Below, one piece after another: positions 23,461 to 33,904 of a DNA stretch of 64,000 nt. This stretch comes from Kitagawia praeruptora. Its lineage: Eukaryota; Streptophyta; Magnoliopsida; Apiales; Apiaceae. Made by a program: the position numbers and the translations under genes. The notes under the pieces were generated by a model. It searched no databases, was not told the origin of the DNA, and was given only the letters and a program-made list of their open reading frames with translations. The stretch covers positions 76,565,501 to 76,629,500 of the forward strand of contig CM075344.1 in assembly GCA_037693485.1 (NCBI GenBank). Reading direction: 5' to 3'. The number at the start of each line of letters is the position of its first letter. Within the stretch, counting starts at the first letter, position 1.

Positions 23461-24175
23461 TTCTTCTGACAATTCTAACAAACAATCTCCTTGCGATCTT
23501 TGGACTGTCCTCTCTTCTGTGACTTCGATCTGCTACGCCCCTGATTCTGCCCCCTATCGGAATTTCTGCCTATACTCTCCGTACTCAACAAGGAACCTGA
23601 CGACTCTCCTGAGTTTCTCCAACGAATATCTTCTCCAAGAATCGCATCTTGAACTCCATCAAAAGTTATCTTACAGCTCCCAAATGAATTACAAATAGCA
23701 GTGACAAATCCTGACCAACTGTCAGGTAACGAGGATACCAACAACAAGGCTTGTACTTCATCATCGAATTTAATATCCACTGATGTCAATCTTGATAGGA
23801 TAGAGTTAAATTCGTTCACATGATCAGCAACACAATCACCTTCATTCAATCTCGTGGCAAACAACAAGCGACACAAATATACCTTATTCGAAGCAGACGG
23901 CTTCTCATACATATTTGATAACGCCTTGATCAATCCATAAGTTGTCGTTTCCTTGACGATATTATAAGATACGTTCTTCGCCAAAGTTAATCTGACAACA
24001 CCCAGAGCCTGCCTATCCAATAGCTTCCATTCTTTCTCATCCATTGAATCTGGCTTTTTCTCCTCCAGCGGTTCGTGTAGTTTTTTCTGTACAAATAATC
24101 TTCAATTTGCATCTTCTAGAATGAAAAATCTTTGCCATCAAATTTATCGATCTTTACTTTCCCTTCTTCTGCCAT
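23461..24175 (-). pseudogene. Decayed Copia gag
   Basis: The ATG at 24175 (MAEEGKVKIDKFDG...) lies just inside the primer site. The first break is TAG where Trp is expected (DFSF*KMQIEDYL). A frameshift follows near 24080, and then an open stretch (23475-24044) with the Copia gag core (IVKETTTYGLIKALSNMYEK, HVNEFNSILSRL). The zinc knuckle C-x2-C-x4-H-x4-C at about 23425-23480 also has TAG in place of Trp codon TGG. Both nonsense changes are G-to-A on the coding strand. Confidence 0.85.
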
Positions 24176-24199
24176 CGCTCCCACTCGCCTGAAAAACCT

Positions 24200-24215
24200 A
24201 GGCTCTTGATACCAG
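24200..24215 (-). other. Primer-binding site, initiator-Met tRNA type
   Basis: The minus strand reads TGGTATCAAGAGCC just inside the LTR at 24217, the usual plant Copia primer site with one extra A. Confidence 0.85.
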
Positions 24216-24216
24216 T

Positions 24217-24535
24217 TGTTGAGTATACAACAACGAAAGCAAAACCCAAAGCGAATAAACAAGAACAAGAAAATAAACGACAATCACACAAGACAAAGAT
24301 TTTACGTGGTTCGGAAATTCCTACTCCACAAGCCGCACTAATTTTGTATTGATCTCACACATTGTGTTGTGTTGTTGTGTTACAATTACATGAGTATCTA
24401 TAAAAGAAGAAACTGGGTCAAAATAAATCAGAGTCTAATTCTGAAATTCCTAACTCTAATTATAGTCCAATTCAGAAATTCCTAACTCAAGTCAGAATCC
24501 AATTCTGAAACCTGATAGACTCCACAAATGCAACA
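24217..24535 (-). repeat. LTR of the decayed Copia (5' LTR by minus-strand sense)
   Basis: 319 bp, starts TGTTGAG and ends CAACA; partner of 6483-6813. The ACCAG duplication follows at 24536-24540. Confidence 0.9.
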
Positions 24536-25163
24536 ACCAGGTCCACGGAAAATGCTGAATACTTTTGTGCCACTCAAAAGCTTCTGGTGGAATTTTACTC
24601 AGCTGCTACCTCAGATTATTTCATGTACACTAACATTAAAATAAAAGTATAAGTTTTACTCACCATGTGACGTATAAGTTTTTAGCTCACATTAACCGAA
24701 CTGATGTGTTAGTTTTTAGTACTAACATGTATACAGAGTGTTCAATCACTTTGTTTAAAAATCGAGAACATTATAATTTATAAATTTAAAGTCTTATAAT
24801 ATATTTATAATTTTTTTGTTTGAGTTTATAACCGAAACCGAACGTTAAAAACTGAAACGAGCTTTTTAAAACCAAAATCGAAACCGACAATTTAGTTGCG
24901 ATAGCGGTTTTTAATTTTTAAAACCGAAAACATGCGGTTTCGGGTTCGATTTCAAGGCAAAATCGTTCTGAACCGAACCATGCTCTTCCCTCGCTGTAAT
25001 CATCTATCCCTAATAGAGGGGGTAACATCAATCTATCTGCATTAACTTTTTTGTTTTTTGTTTTTTTTTTGTCAAGTACTTTTTTGTTTTAAGATTTTCC
25101 CTATCCTCAAAAATTTTACTTGAACAGATGGTTTATCAAACATTGCATATATATTATAAAAAA

Positions 25164-25693
25164 GGGTTAATTATCAAACTAGTCACTGATTGGAGCCAAA
25201 TGTATCAAGTAGGTCACTTATTGCAAGAGTGTCTCATTTAAGTCACTTATTAGTAAATTTATATCGGTCCGTTAATCGAATATTAATCGAAACTGTGTTG
25301 GAGATGTTATTGACCTCCAAGTCATGAGTTTGAGTAACCAAACTGAATCCCACACGCTATACTACACAAAACCAACCTCAGATTCATTGTTGGGTAAATT
25401 CTGCAAAAATATGTTCTTGATGTTTTTGAGCTATTTTTTAGGATCAAAACACTTTTGAAGGTGTTACTGAACTCCAATTTTGATGTTCTAGTAACCAAAA
25501 TGAATCCCACACGATGCTCTACACAAATTCATGCTCCGTTTCATTGTTGGATAACTTTTACAATTTTTGATTAATATTTGATTAACGGACCGATACAAAT
25601 TTTTTAATAATTGACTTAAATGGGTCACTTTTGCAATAAGTGACCTACTTGATACATTTGGCTCCAATCAGTGACTGGTTTGATAATTAACCC
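25164..25693. mobile_element. Foldback MITE, Mutator-like (9-10 bp TSD)
   Basis: The ends GGGTTAATTATCAAACTAG and the complement CTGGTTTGATAATTAACCC are part of inverted arms of roughly 130 bp. The flanks are TTATAAAAAA at 25154-25163 and 25694-25703. The middle holds two diverged copies of a segment containing CCAAACTGAATCCCACACG. No coding. Confidence 0.8.
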
Positions 25694-25754
25694 TTATAAA
25701 AAAAGATGCACTAACAGAAGGACATTCTCTCCTTCTAAAAAGATATTAAAAAAA

Positions 25755-26069
25755 GGGTCCTGGTCCCTGCCAATCGATTGTCAGGGACCGGTTATGTAAC
25801 AATTGATTCCATGGCCGTTAAATCAAAGATCCGACGACCCTGGATTAAAAAAAAATATTTAACTGTCCGCTATAATTTTCCGCGGATAGGACATAACATA
25901 TCCGCGGAAAATTATAGCGGACAGCCAATCAGCCTATCCGCGAAAAATTATAGCGGACATGTAATTTTTTTTTTTAATCCAGGGCCCTCGGATCCTTGAT
26001 CCAACGGCCCTGGAATCAATTGTTACGTAACCGGTCCCTGGGACAATCGATTGTCTGGGACCAGGAGCC
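25755..26069. mobile_element. Foldback MITE, second copy of the 4341-4656 family
   Basis: 315 bp with ends GGGTCCTGGTCCCTG and CCAGGAGCC, flanked by the 9-bp direct repeat TTAAAAAAA (25746-25754 and 26070-26078). It has the same internal GTCCGCTATAATTTTCCGCG palindromes as the first copy. Length and target duplication size agree, which fixes the family's borders. Confidence 0.87.
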
Positions 26070-26278
26070 TTAAAAAAAACTTGAACATGGTTCCGGATTG
26101 AAGATACACTAACAGAAAATGAAATGCTATTTTACAACTAGGAAAGAAAAACAATAACTGGCCTTAAATATTTTTTATGATGATTGTTATTTTTATGAAA
26201 GCTTGATCCAAGTCAGCCAACTAGCATCTGAAGTATGTATATTGTTGACACTGGTGTCCTAAAACTGTAATTGCCTAA

Positions 26279-26690
26279 TTGGTCCACGTCCACCTCCAGC
26301 CCAGGCCAAGCAGAGCCCAAACGAATTCAGTATGCCATCAAGCTCTCTCCACGCAAATAAGGTTGGTCCAAATACTCTACCTCACTTCCTCGAAAGAATC
26401 CAATAAGATGAATGAGAATCAGACAATTTACAAGTCACCCAACTACTGTTTGTACTTAGAATACTTCCATTTGGTTATCAGTTTGCTGATCACTAGTCTC
26501 TATCTCAGCTGGTCCAACTGCCAGCCCAGCCCAAGCAAACCCAAGCCTAATCAGCATGCTTCAAGTTCCTCAGCTCTCTGCCAAAAATTGTAAGATTTGT
26601 CCAAGTACTTTTTATGATCTCTCGCTTTCTTCAGAGAATCCAATAAGATAAATGGATACATGAGAATCAGAAAATTTTCACGAGCTAAAA
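26279..26690 (+). repeat. Diverged direct duplication (~230-bp period)
   Basis: The block 26279-26440 (CCAGCCCAGGCCAAGCAGAG, AGAATCCAATAAGATGAATG, GAGAATCAGACAATTT) recurs at about 26512-26680 (CCAGCCCAGCCCAAGCAAAC, AGAATCCAATAAGATAAATG, GAGAATCAGAAAATTT). No ORF spans both, and no family was recognised. Confidence 0.6.
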
Positions 26691-27311
26691 AAGAAAAGGG
26701 GAAATATCAAATACGCACTCTAAGTATGTACATAGTTAAGTTAAAAGTTTGCAGTATCTTTTAACGATATAATTGTAAATATGTGATCAAATTATATAAT
26801 TATAAACATACTCATTTTATATAATAAAAAATCATCTTTTATTTCATTTAACTTGGATGGGTAAGTAATTGTTTGCTTTAAATATTGTGATAGTATAAAT
26901 ATTGTTTCATAAAAGTTAGTATTAATTTTGGTCTATTACAAATGGTACATTAATGTTGAAAAAGAGATATCAACTTGTAGTTACGTATTTTCTAATAGAT
27001 GTAATGAATTGATGTAAATCTATTAGTTTGACTATTTCCTTGCTTTCGATTTCTCTACATAAAAGTATTTTTTCAATTTCTTTCTTCTTGTTGTTTATGA
27101 AAACAAAGAACAAAATTTATTAATTAAATATTATTAGCTATTGCATTAATAAGAAAAGGTGGGATGGAAAAGAAATTAAAATGCTAGGAAATAAAATAAA
27201 TTTTTCAAAAACTTATCCAAAATAATGTGAAATGAGCAATAAAAGAGATGGATCATGCATTCAAAATAATTCCACCAATTAAACCTTCACATTTTAACAC
27301 ATCATCACTTA
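26691..27311. other. AT-rich intergenic DNA
   Basis: No ORF, repeat or RNA gene recognised. Confidence 0.4.
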
Positions 27312-28184
27312 CACTACTATAAAAATGACATATAGCGTAACATCGGTTATTAACCTATAATGTCGCACTTTTATCTATTGCATCGGTTGTTTGCATTAAT
27401 CGACGTTTATTGACTTCTATCAGAAGATTTGGCGTCGGTTGTTTGCATTAACCGACTCTATAAGTATAATCTATAACGTCGTTCCTTAAAATGACGACGC
27501 TGAAAAAGATTTTTGGCTCGATCAGCAAAGAACCAACGTTATAGGTATACTTCATAGCATCGGTCATCTTTGAACCGACGCTATATGTATAGCTTATAGC
27601 GTCGTCCCTTATAATGCCGACGTTATAACTATAGCTTATATGATTTTTGATTAATTTGCCCGATTTTATCTTTTTTGACGGATATTTATACACTTTTAAA
27701 ATCGTGATTTATAAAAAAATAAATTTTGACCCAATTAAAAACAAATATGTGGGATATCATATTTAAATGTTTATATGATGATTTATATGATCGACGCTTA
27801 TAACAGACTTTTAGCGTCGGTTGTTTAATTGATCCACGCTTAGAACAGATTTTTAGCGTCGGTTGTTTATGTGATCGATGCCTAAAACAGACTTTCAGCG
27901 TCGGTTGTTTAAATAACCGATGCCTATAAAACGTTTTTAGCGTTGGTTGTTTAGATGACCGACAACTAAAACACACTTTCAACGTCGGTTGTTTAAATGA
28001 CCAACGCCTAAACATACTTTCAACGTCGGTTGTTTAAACAACTGACGCCTATAACAGACATTATGCATCGGCAATTTAACCGACGCTATAGCCCATACTT
28101 ATAGCGTCCCCTATATATAATACACCAAAAAACCGATGCTATAGACTTATTTGACCGATGCTATAGGCCATTTTTATACTAGTG
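27312..28184. mobile_element. Short non-autonomous CACTA element
   Basis: Left end CACTACTATAAAAATGACAT and right end ATTTTTATACTAGTG are inverted repeats starting CACTA. The 3-bp flanks are TTA and CTA, a possible duplication with one mismatch. The length is 873 bp with no transposase. Subterminal ACCGACGCTATA motifs occur in both orientations, probably transposase-binding sites. Confidence 0.7.
27785..28080 (-). repeat. Minisatellite inside the short CACTA element (~58-bp unit)
   Basis: Five or more imperfect copies of a unit built on AGCGTCGGTTGTTTAA and ACCGACGCCTAAAACAGACT. On the minus strand the array happens to stay open and gives a KQPTLKVC repeat peptide (27686-28015), which is a by-product of the unit length and not a gene. 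Confidence 0.75.
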
Positions 28185-29275
28185 CTACCACATCATTTTG
28201 GACGTTTTTTAGAAAATTATTCGGTTTCCTAGTATTACTCGATGGAAAATATGGTAGAATATTTGAATAAAAAATTAATTGCATTTTATTTTATTTGATT
28301 TGTAAATCATTTTTTTTATCATTATGGTGGAGGTTACAAAATTATTAGTATTTTGGGAGTTATACTTCCTTTAGTCCTATATAAAAAAAATCTTGGCTTC
28401 TTACTTTTATACACAAAAAATATACAGGCTTTTCATTACATTTCTTGCATTATGCTTAGAGTTCTAGGATCAGTTTCTGTGAGATAGCAGCGATTTTTGT
28501 TTGGTTCGTAAAAGGCAGATCTTTTAGTGTTTAAGATCACCTTTGTTCGTTGTATCTTGGGATACAGAAGTCAACACACCTTCAAATACCACACGGAAGG
28601 GACTTATCTGTTTTAAGGATAACGTGATTTTCACGTGGCTCAAACTATTTTTCGGTATTTTTATTTTTATATTCTTGCTTTAAGGTATATCCTTAATCTA
28701 TACTTCAAACAAACTTAAAATAGATAAATATAATTTTTATGAATTAGTTAAATCAATAAACTGATTTGTTTAAATAGAGGGAATGGACTCGGCAAGTGTC
28801 TCGAATTGTTTCGTGTATTGGATCCCTTTGCCAAGAAGTCTGGGTACCAATCTATATTGGATCAAGACTACGTAATTCTCTGAAATTGTGTCTATTGCTA
28901 AAAGACTTTAGGACAAAATTCGTTAATATGGTCAATTATTGATTTTATTTGATTTAATCTTGACGTTATAATATTTTCCTGATTTGTAGAATATCGTTTG
29001 GATATATTTTTCGTTATACATTGACTGAGATTGATTCGATATTGATTCTTTCATTGTTTCAGAAAGAGAATATTAAGAATTAATAATTAATAATATTAGA
29101 TATTTGGGAAATTATTAGAAATGCAAAAAATATGGCATAACATTCACTAAAAACTACTCCGTAAGCAATAAGTTGGAGAAAACTTTTTAATTCATACAAC
29201 ATATCTGCATACTATTAATGTATTATGACAATTCACGTAAAAGCAAAATTTTTGAGATCAAACTCACCTCTTCGT
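28185..29275. other. Intergenic DNA
   Basis: AT-rich. The segment 28450-28660 (TTTTAAGGATAACGTGATTT, TTCACGTGGCTCAAACTATT) resembles a decayed retrotransposon LTR, but no second copy is present. Confidence 0.35.
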
Positions 29276-29279
29276 CACG

Positions 29280-29640
29280 TTATTGTTTATCGTAATTTGG
29301 AGTTTAATGCTGAAAAAGAATCTCTGCTTTTGCATTTGGCTTTGTATGCACTAGTGCATGGTTTTCCCTGGACTGGTGCTGAGTAACATTATATTAAACT
29401 TCACAAGCGAGGTCAACATGCTGAGTAATACCCATTTGGAAGTGTGGTTCAAGGTGCTTGATGCTGCAGCTGTAGAATGGTCAATGGTGACCATGCTTGT
29501 CCTGTTGACATACCAATTAATGAAAAAGAGGTATTGGATCTCATTGCTTGCTTGAAGATGACTTTCCTGCTACTAAGAAGAGGAAGAGCCGAAGAGGAAT
29601 ATGGGCCTCAGACTAAGGTTGACCAGTTTACGGAAAATTG
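29280..29640 (+). pseudogene. Possible decayed gene fragment
   Basis: Short coding-like pieces in shifting frames: EFNAEKESLLLHLALYALVH at about 29300, then INEKEVLDLIACL at about 29515, with stops and frame changes between. The family was not recognised, and this could be chance. The ORF at 29358-29555 in another frame has no supporting motif. Confidence 0.25.
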
Positions 29641-30050
29641 AAGTAATATAGTAGTAGGGTAGTTGAGTTAATCAATACCGTTATCGTTTCAATTTGAACT
29701 GGGGCTTGTTCAGATTGTGTAACTTCCATAACATTGTTTTTGAGCATTAAACTTGACAATTGGTGCACATCCTTTGTGTGCACGTGCACAACTTTTATCG
29801 ATATTAAGATCGGATCATCAATCATCATTACACGCATTTTTAACTTCAAGCCCGTGCGAGTGTTGATATATTAAAATAATTTGAGAATTTATCAAAAATA
29901 CTAAGTTTAAAGTTTATTTTTGCAAAAATACCATCTTCCTCGTTTAATTGCATATTTACTAAACTAAGTTTCCAAATTGCAAAAATACTATAAATTAGGG
30001 TTCCCCTTCCCCCCTTCCCTCCACATTCTCCCGCCGCCTGATACTTTTTT
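29641..30050. other. Intergenic DNA
   Basis: AT-rich with no recognised coding region or repeat before the minisatellite array. Confidence 0.3.
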
Positions 30051-30830
30051 TTTTTAATTTTCTTTTAAGGTGGGGTGATATTTTGGTGGATTGGCCCCCC
30101 TCCCCCTTCAATCCCAGCCGATTTCAACACTTTTTTTAAGGTAGGGTGATATTTTGGTTGCAACTAAATGTAACCACATTCAACTTTTTTTTAAGTTCGG
30201 GAGATTTTGGTGGATTTAGGTTGCAAGGCCCCGTCAGGGACAACATTCAACTGAATCCAACTACATTCAACTTTTTTTCAACTGAATCCAACCACATTCA
30301 ACTTTTTTTTTAAGTTGGGGAGATTTTGGTGGATTTGGGTTGTAAGGCCCCGCCAGAGATAATATTCAACTGAATCCAACTACATTCAACTTTTTTTTTT
30401 TTAAGTTGAGGAGATTTTGGTGGATTTGGGTTGCAAGGCCCCGCCAGGGGCAACATTCAACTGAATGCAACCACATTCAACTTTTTTTTTAAGTTGGGGA
30501 GATTTTGGTTGATTTGGGTTGCAAGGCCCCGCCAGCAACCACATTCAATTTTTATTTTTTTTAAGGTGAGGTGATATTTTGGTGGATTTGGGTTGCAACT
30601 CAATGCAACCACATTCAACTTAATACAACCACATGTAACCTTTTTTTTTTTTAAGGTGGGGTGATTTTGGTGGATTTGGGTTGCAAGACCCCGCCAGGGG
30701 CAATATTCAACTGAATACAACCACATTCAACTTTTTTTTTAAAAAAAAGTTAGGGTGATTTTGGTGGATTTGGGTTGCAAGGCCCCGCCAGGGGCAATAT
30801 TCAACTGAATGCAACTCAAATCAGAAATTT
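30050..30830. repeat. Minisatellite array, ~110-bp unit
   Basis: About seven imperfect copies of a unit containing GGGGAGATTTTGGTGGATTT, GGGTTGCAAGGCCCCGCCAG, CAACATTCAACTGAAT and CCAACCACATTCAAC, followed by a poly-T run of variable length. Related motifs (GTTGAATGTGGTTGCATTCA) reappear inverted at 30820-30900, 31210-31260 and 32235-32300, so the array belongs to a larger broken repeat. Confidence 0.8.
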
Positions 30831-31079
30831 AGTTGAATGTGGTTGCATTCAATTGCAATTAGTTGAATGTGGTTGCATTCAGTTGCTGATTTCAAGTTTC
30901 ATTTGTCAATTGTCATTTTCGATCTCATTTTTGAACTATATATATATATAAAAGTCAATTTAATAGTCAAGATATCAGTATCTTTGGTTTCATAGTCAGG
31001 AATATAATAAGTCAATTTGTAATCTTTAACCCCAGCTTTGAATCCAACACTTGTTTGTGGTGACATAAATCCCTCACTA

Positions 31080-31083
<4 letters not shown>

Positions 31084-31163
<80 letters not shown>
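31084..31163. repeat. (TA)n microsatellite
   Basis: About 39 TA dinucleotides. Further TA tracts lie at 31313-31342, 31741-31812 and 32409-32448. ORFs that translate to Ile-Tyr repeats here (31628-31875) are not genes. Confidence 0.95.
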
Positions 31164-31166
<3 letters not shown>

Positions 31167-31309
31167 CAAAAATGAGGTCAAAATGACAACTGACAAATGG
31201 AACCTGAAATCAAAAATTTAGTTGCATGTGGTTGCATTCAGTTGCAAATTTAGTTGAATATGTCCCTGCGGAGCCATGGAATCTAAATCCACCAAAATAT
31301 CACCCACCT

Positions 31310-31342
<33 letters not shown>

Positions 31343-31345
<3 letters not shown>

Positions 31346-31738
31346 TTTCACTCCATAACAAATACCTTATATAACAAACAATAAAGAACACCTCATATCT
31401 AATCTAATATAAGAGTTCCGACATGGCACCCAATACAAAAAGTTGTTATTTTTTTATCCTCTATCCATCCGGCAAAAAAAAAAATAAAAAAAGCTTTTTT
31501 TATTGTTCTTGATGACGTCACTGCTGACGTTAGCATGACGTCATCATGAACAGTAAAAAATTTTATTTTATTTTTTTTAATTTTTTTTATTGGATGGCTA
31601 GAGGGTAAAAAATAATAACTTTTTGTATTGGGTGCCCCTGACGGGGCCAAAGGATCTAATAGATCTAAGGTGTTCTTTATTGTTTGTTATATAAGGGTGT
31701 TTTTTATGGAGCTAAGGGTGTTTTTTATGGAGCAAATG

Positions 31739-31740
<2 letters not shown>
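31343..31740. mobile_element. Foldback MITE inserted in TA repeats
   Basis: The left arm TTATATAACAAACAATAAAG and AACACCT is mirrored by AGGTGTTCTTTATTGTTTG at 31668-31690. The outer ends CTCCATAA and TTATGGAG also match. The centre carries TGATGACGTCA palindromes. It is flanked on both sides by (TA)n, so the target duplication cannot be measured. No coding. Confidence 0.65.

Positions 31741-31812
<72 letters not shown>
31741..31812. repeat. (TA)n microsatellite
   Basis: About 36 TA dinucleotides between the MITE and a Helitron-like end. Confidence 0.95.
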
Positions 31813-31813
<1 letters not shown>

Positions 31814-31960
31814 TAGTCTATAACCCGTGCGATGCACGGTTGCTTGTAAATTTTTTAATTATATTTTATTATTAAAGTTTTAAGTTGTATATATATTTTT
31901 ATTAATAAAATAATTTATAACTTTATAATCCCATGTATATAAATATTATTAAAATTATTT
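31813..31960 (-). mobile_element. Helitron-like 3' terminus, minus strand
   Basis: On the minus strand the hairpin CCGTGC-ATC-GCACGG (31825-31839) is followed by GTTATAGA and CTAG|T (31813-31816). This is the same terminal design as at 1760-1789. The body runs to the right for an unknown distance (AT-rich, no coding). Confidence 0.55.
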
Positions 31961-32406
31961 ATTTTGAATTATTATAGTTGTATTTTGAATTATTATATTT
32001 ATGTATGTGGTGCATATTAATATTAATACATATTATTTAGGATATGTGTGTTTTTTTTTTTGAATTTTATTAACAATAGAGATTTAACCAAACCAAAGAG
32101 TGACAAAAAAAAAGAGTAACAAAAAAAAGAGTACCAAACCAAATATACCATGTTTTGCTTATAATAGTATAGTATAGATAGAGTTCAAAAATGAGGTCAA
32201 AAATGACAACTGAAAAATGGAACTTGAAATCAGAAATTTAGTTGAATGTGGTTGCATTCAGTTGCAATTAGTTGAATGTGGTTGAATTCAGTTGAAACTT
32301 AGTTAGTAAAATTGCAAATAGCCATTCTTAACAAAAGTAAATGTGCAAAAATTTACTTTTTTCTATTTATTTATGAGAAAAGCCCTAATAATTTCTTGCA
32401 TGAATT

Positions 32407-32408
<2 letters not shown>

Positions 32409-32448
<40 letters not shown>
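32409..32448. repeat. (TA)n microsatellite
   Basis: About 20 TA dinucleotides just left of the Gypsy-type element. Confidence 0.9.
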
Positions 32449-32452
<4 letters not shown>

Positions 32453-32479
32453 TAATTTTGTTATTAGAAATATGGTAAT

Positions 32480-33073
32480 TGTTATGGAATAAAAACTAGG
32501 TTGTTAAATTGCGGCTAGGGTTTGTATGTAATTAATACTAGGGTGGTTGAGCTTCGAGCTTTAATGGCTGCTCTCGTGTTCGTAGCTGAATCTGCCTTCA
32601 CAAGATGCCTACGTACCTTGATGACAATCAAGAATCAAGCCAAAAACGTAGTTCTTGGTAATGCCCTCGGGGCTATGGCGGCAAGGGCACACCAAGGACG
32701 TAGTGGCTTGTATGTCCTTATTTGAGGATTAAGCCTAAAACGTAGTTCTGAGAATGAGGGGTCAGACCCTTTATATAGGCAGAGAAGCCTTAGAGTTATG
32801 GTAAGATTTGGAGACTTGGTGGGCAAGTCACCACCTTGAAGAAGGTTCTAGACTCCTTCCTTGTAGGAGTCAGTTTCCATGTTGAAGTAGGTGCCTTGGA
32901 GGCTAAGTCAGGCAGGAGTAATATCCTTATTTGACTCCTATTGCTGAGCTATTTATTACCCTTAATATTAATAGGGCTTTTGACCTCATTAATGGGCCCC
33001 ACGTTTGGACCATGCTGGGTCTAATTAATGCCACATTAAATGTGTCTTTAGGGCTTATTTTTAGCCCATATCA
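32480..33073 (-). repeat. LTR of the Tat element (3' LTR by minus-strand sense)
   Basis: 594 bp. Roughly 15 substitutions separate it from 50068-50681, which also carries a 20-bp insertion near 50560. The divergence is about 2.5%. ORFs inside the LTRs (32522-32826 and 50110-50427) match each other only because the LTRs do. Confidence 0.92.
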
Positions 33074-33229
33074 TTTGCCCCTCAACTTCTAGGAAAACTG
33101 ATCAGGTTTTCGTAGAAGTTATAATTGTCTTTTTCGAGACTCGGGGTCCTTTTTATCCCTTATCTGGGACTACTTAATTTTCCTACCCTTGTATGGGGAT
33201 TTTAGTTTACACTAGTGTTTCACGGGTAT

Positions 33230-33490
33230 CGTCTTGATGTAAAGCGTGGAGCGACCGACGCATTTACGACGATGTTTAAACGATGCTAAACGGCACTAAC
33301 CAACCTTGAACGACACTTAAACAATGTTAAATGACGCTACGACGCTTAATGGTACTAACGGTGCAAACGATGCTAAACGGCGCTAGGCGACGCCAACGGC
33401 ACTAAACGGTACTAACGGCACTAAACGGTGCTTACGGCACTAAACGGTGCTTACGGCACTAAACGGTGCTAACGGCACTAACGGTGCTTA
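33230..33490. repeat. Short-unit repeat in the Tat 3' non-coding region
   Basis: Reiterated CGGCACTAAACGGTGCTTA/ACG-type units of about 10-20 bp. It is followed at 33590-33710 by a GC-rich stretch with repeated CCGGTCGGCC. Both lie between integrase and the LTR and do not code. Confidence 0.75.
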
Positions 33491-33904
33491 AACCATATTT
33501 TGGTTCAACTCAATTTTCATATTCGAAACGACGTTGGGATCAATATTCGACATTGAAACGACGCAAAAAATCTTCATATTCTACATGGAACCCGGTCGGC
33601 TGATGCCTCCCGGGTGCGCCGGTCGGCCAGCCACCGGTTGGCCATGCCCTAGTCGGCCGAAGCCTTCCGGTTGCCCAGGTCGGCTGGCTCCCGGTCGGCC
33701 GATTATCTAATTTTTTTTTGGCACCCTTGGCTCCAACACTTCAACTTCCATCTTGAACAATGACCTTTCATATCGACAATGGATCACGATCCTTCATATC
33801 GATAAAGGAATACGAGCTTTCAGAATGGAATATGAGCTTTCATATTGACAATGGAATATGAGCTTTCATATCCAACACTTCATCAATCAAATCAAGAGCG
33901 AGTT

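Larger units (their letters stand above)
6483..24535 (-). mobile_element. Decayed Copia LTR retrotransposon, interrupted
   Basis: LTRs lie at 6483-6813 and 24217-24535 (TGTTGAGTATACAACAACG to ...CAACA), flanked by the exact 5-bp duplication ACCAG (6478-6482 and 24536-24540). Next to the right LTR the minus strand reads TGGTATCAAGAGCC, the initiator-Met tRNA primer site. Next to the left LTR is a purine tract on the minus strand (CCAAGTGGGAGAT). Gag, protease, integrase, RT and RNase H follow in Copia order on the minus strand, all with disabling changes. The Gypsy-type element at 6952-20419 sits in the last codons of the RNase H domain. Confidence 0.93.
6142..24992. mobile_element. hAT-like MITE split by the Copia nest (outermost layer)
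   Basis: Only 6142-6482 and 24536-24992 belong to this element. The left end TAGGGGTGAGCA mirrors the right end TGCTCTTCCCTC. Both arms carry degenerate AACCGAAACCG-type tracts in inverted order. The flanks are GCTATAAT (6134-6141) and GCTGTAAT (24993-25000), an 8-bp duplication with one mismatch as expected for hAT. With the insertion removed it would be about 0.8 kb. No transposase. The short minus ORF at 6079-6282 is translation of the AACCGAA tract and is not a gene. Confidence 0.6.
30830..32310. repeat. Broken inverted-repeat region around (TA)n tracts
   Basis: A segment with TTCAAAAATGAGGTCAAAAT and GACAACTGACAAATGGAAC occurs at 31163-31260 and 32180-32300, and inverted at about 30870-30940. 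This suggests one repeat family duplicated and split by microsatellites and a MITE. Confidence 0.5.

Noticed and set aside
27686..28015. ORF with a repeated KQPTLKVC peptide
   Set aside because: It is the translation of a minisatellite with a unit that happens to lack stops on one frame; it lies inside a small CACTA element and has no start context or family match.
31628..31875. ORFs rich in Ile-Tyr
   Set aside because: Translation of a (TA)n microsatellite and the adjacent MITE arm.
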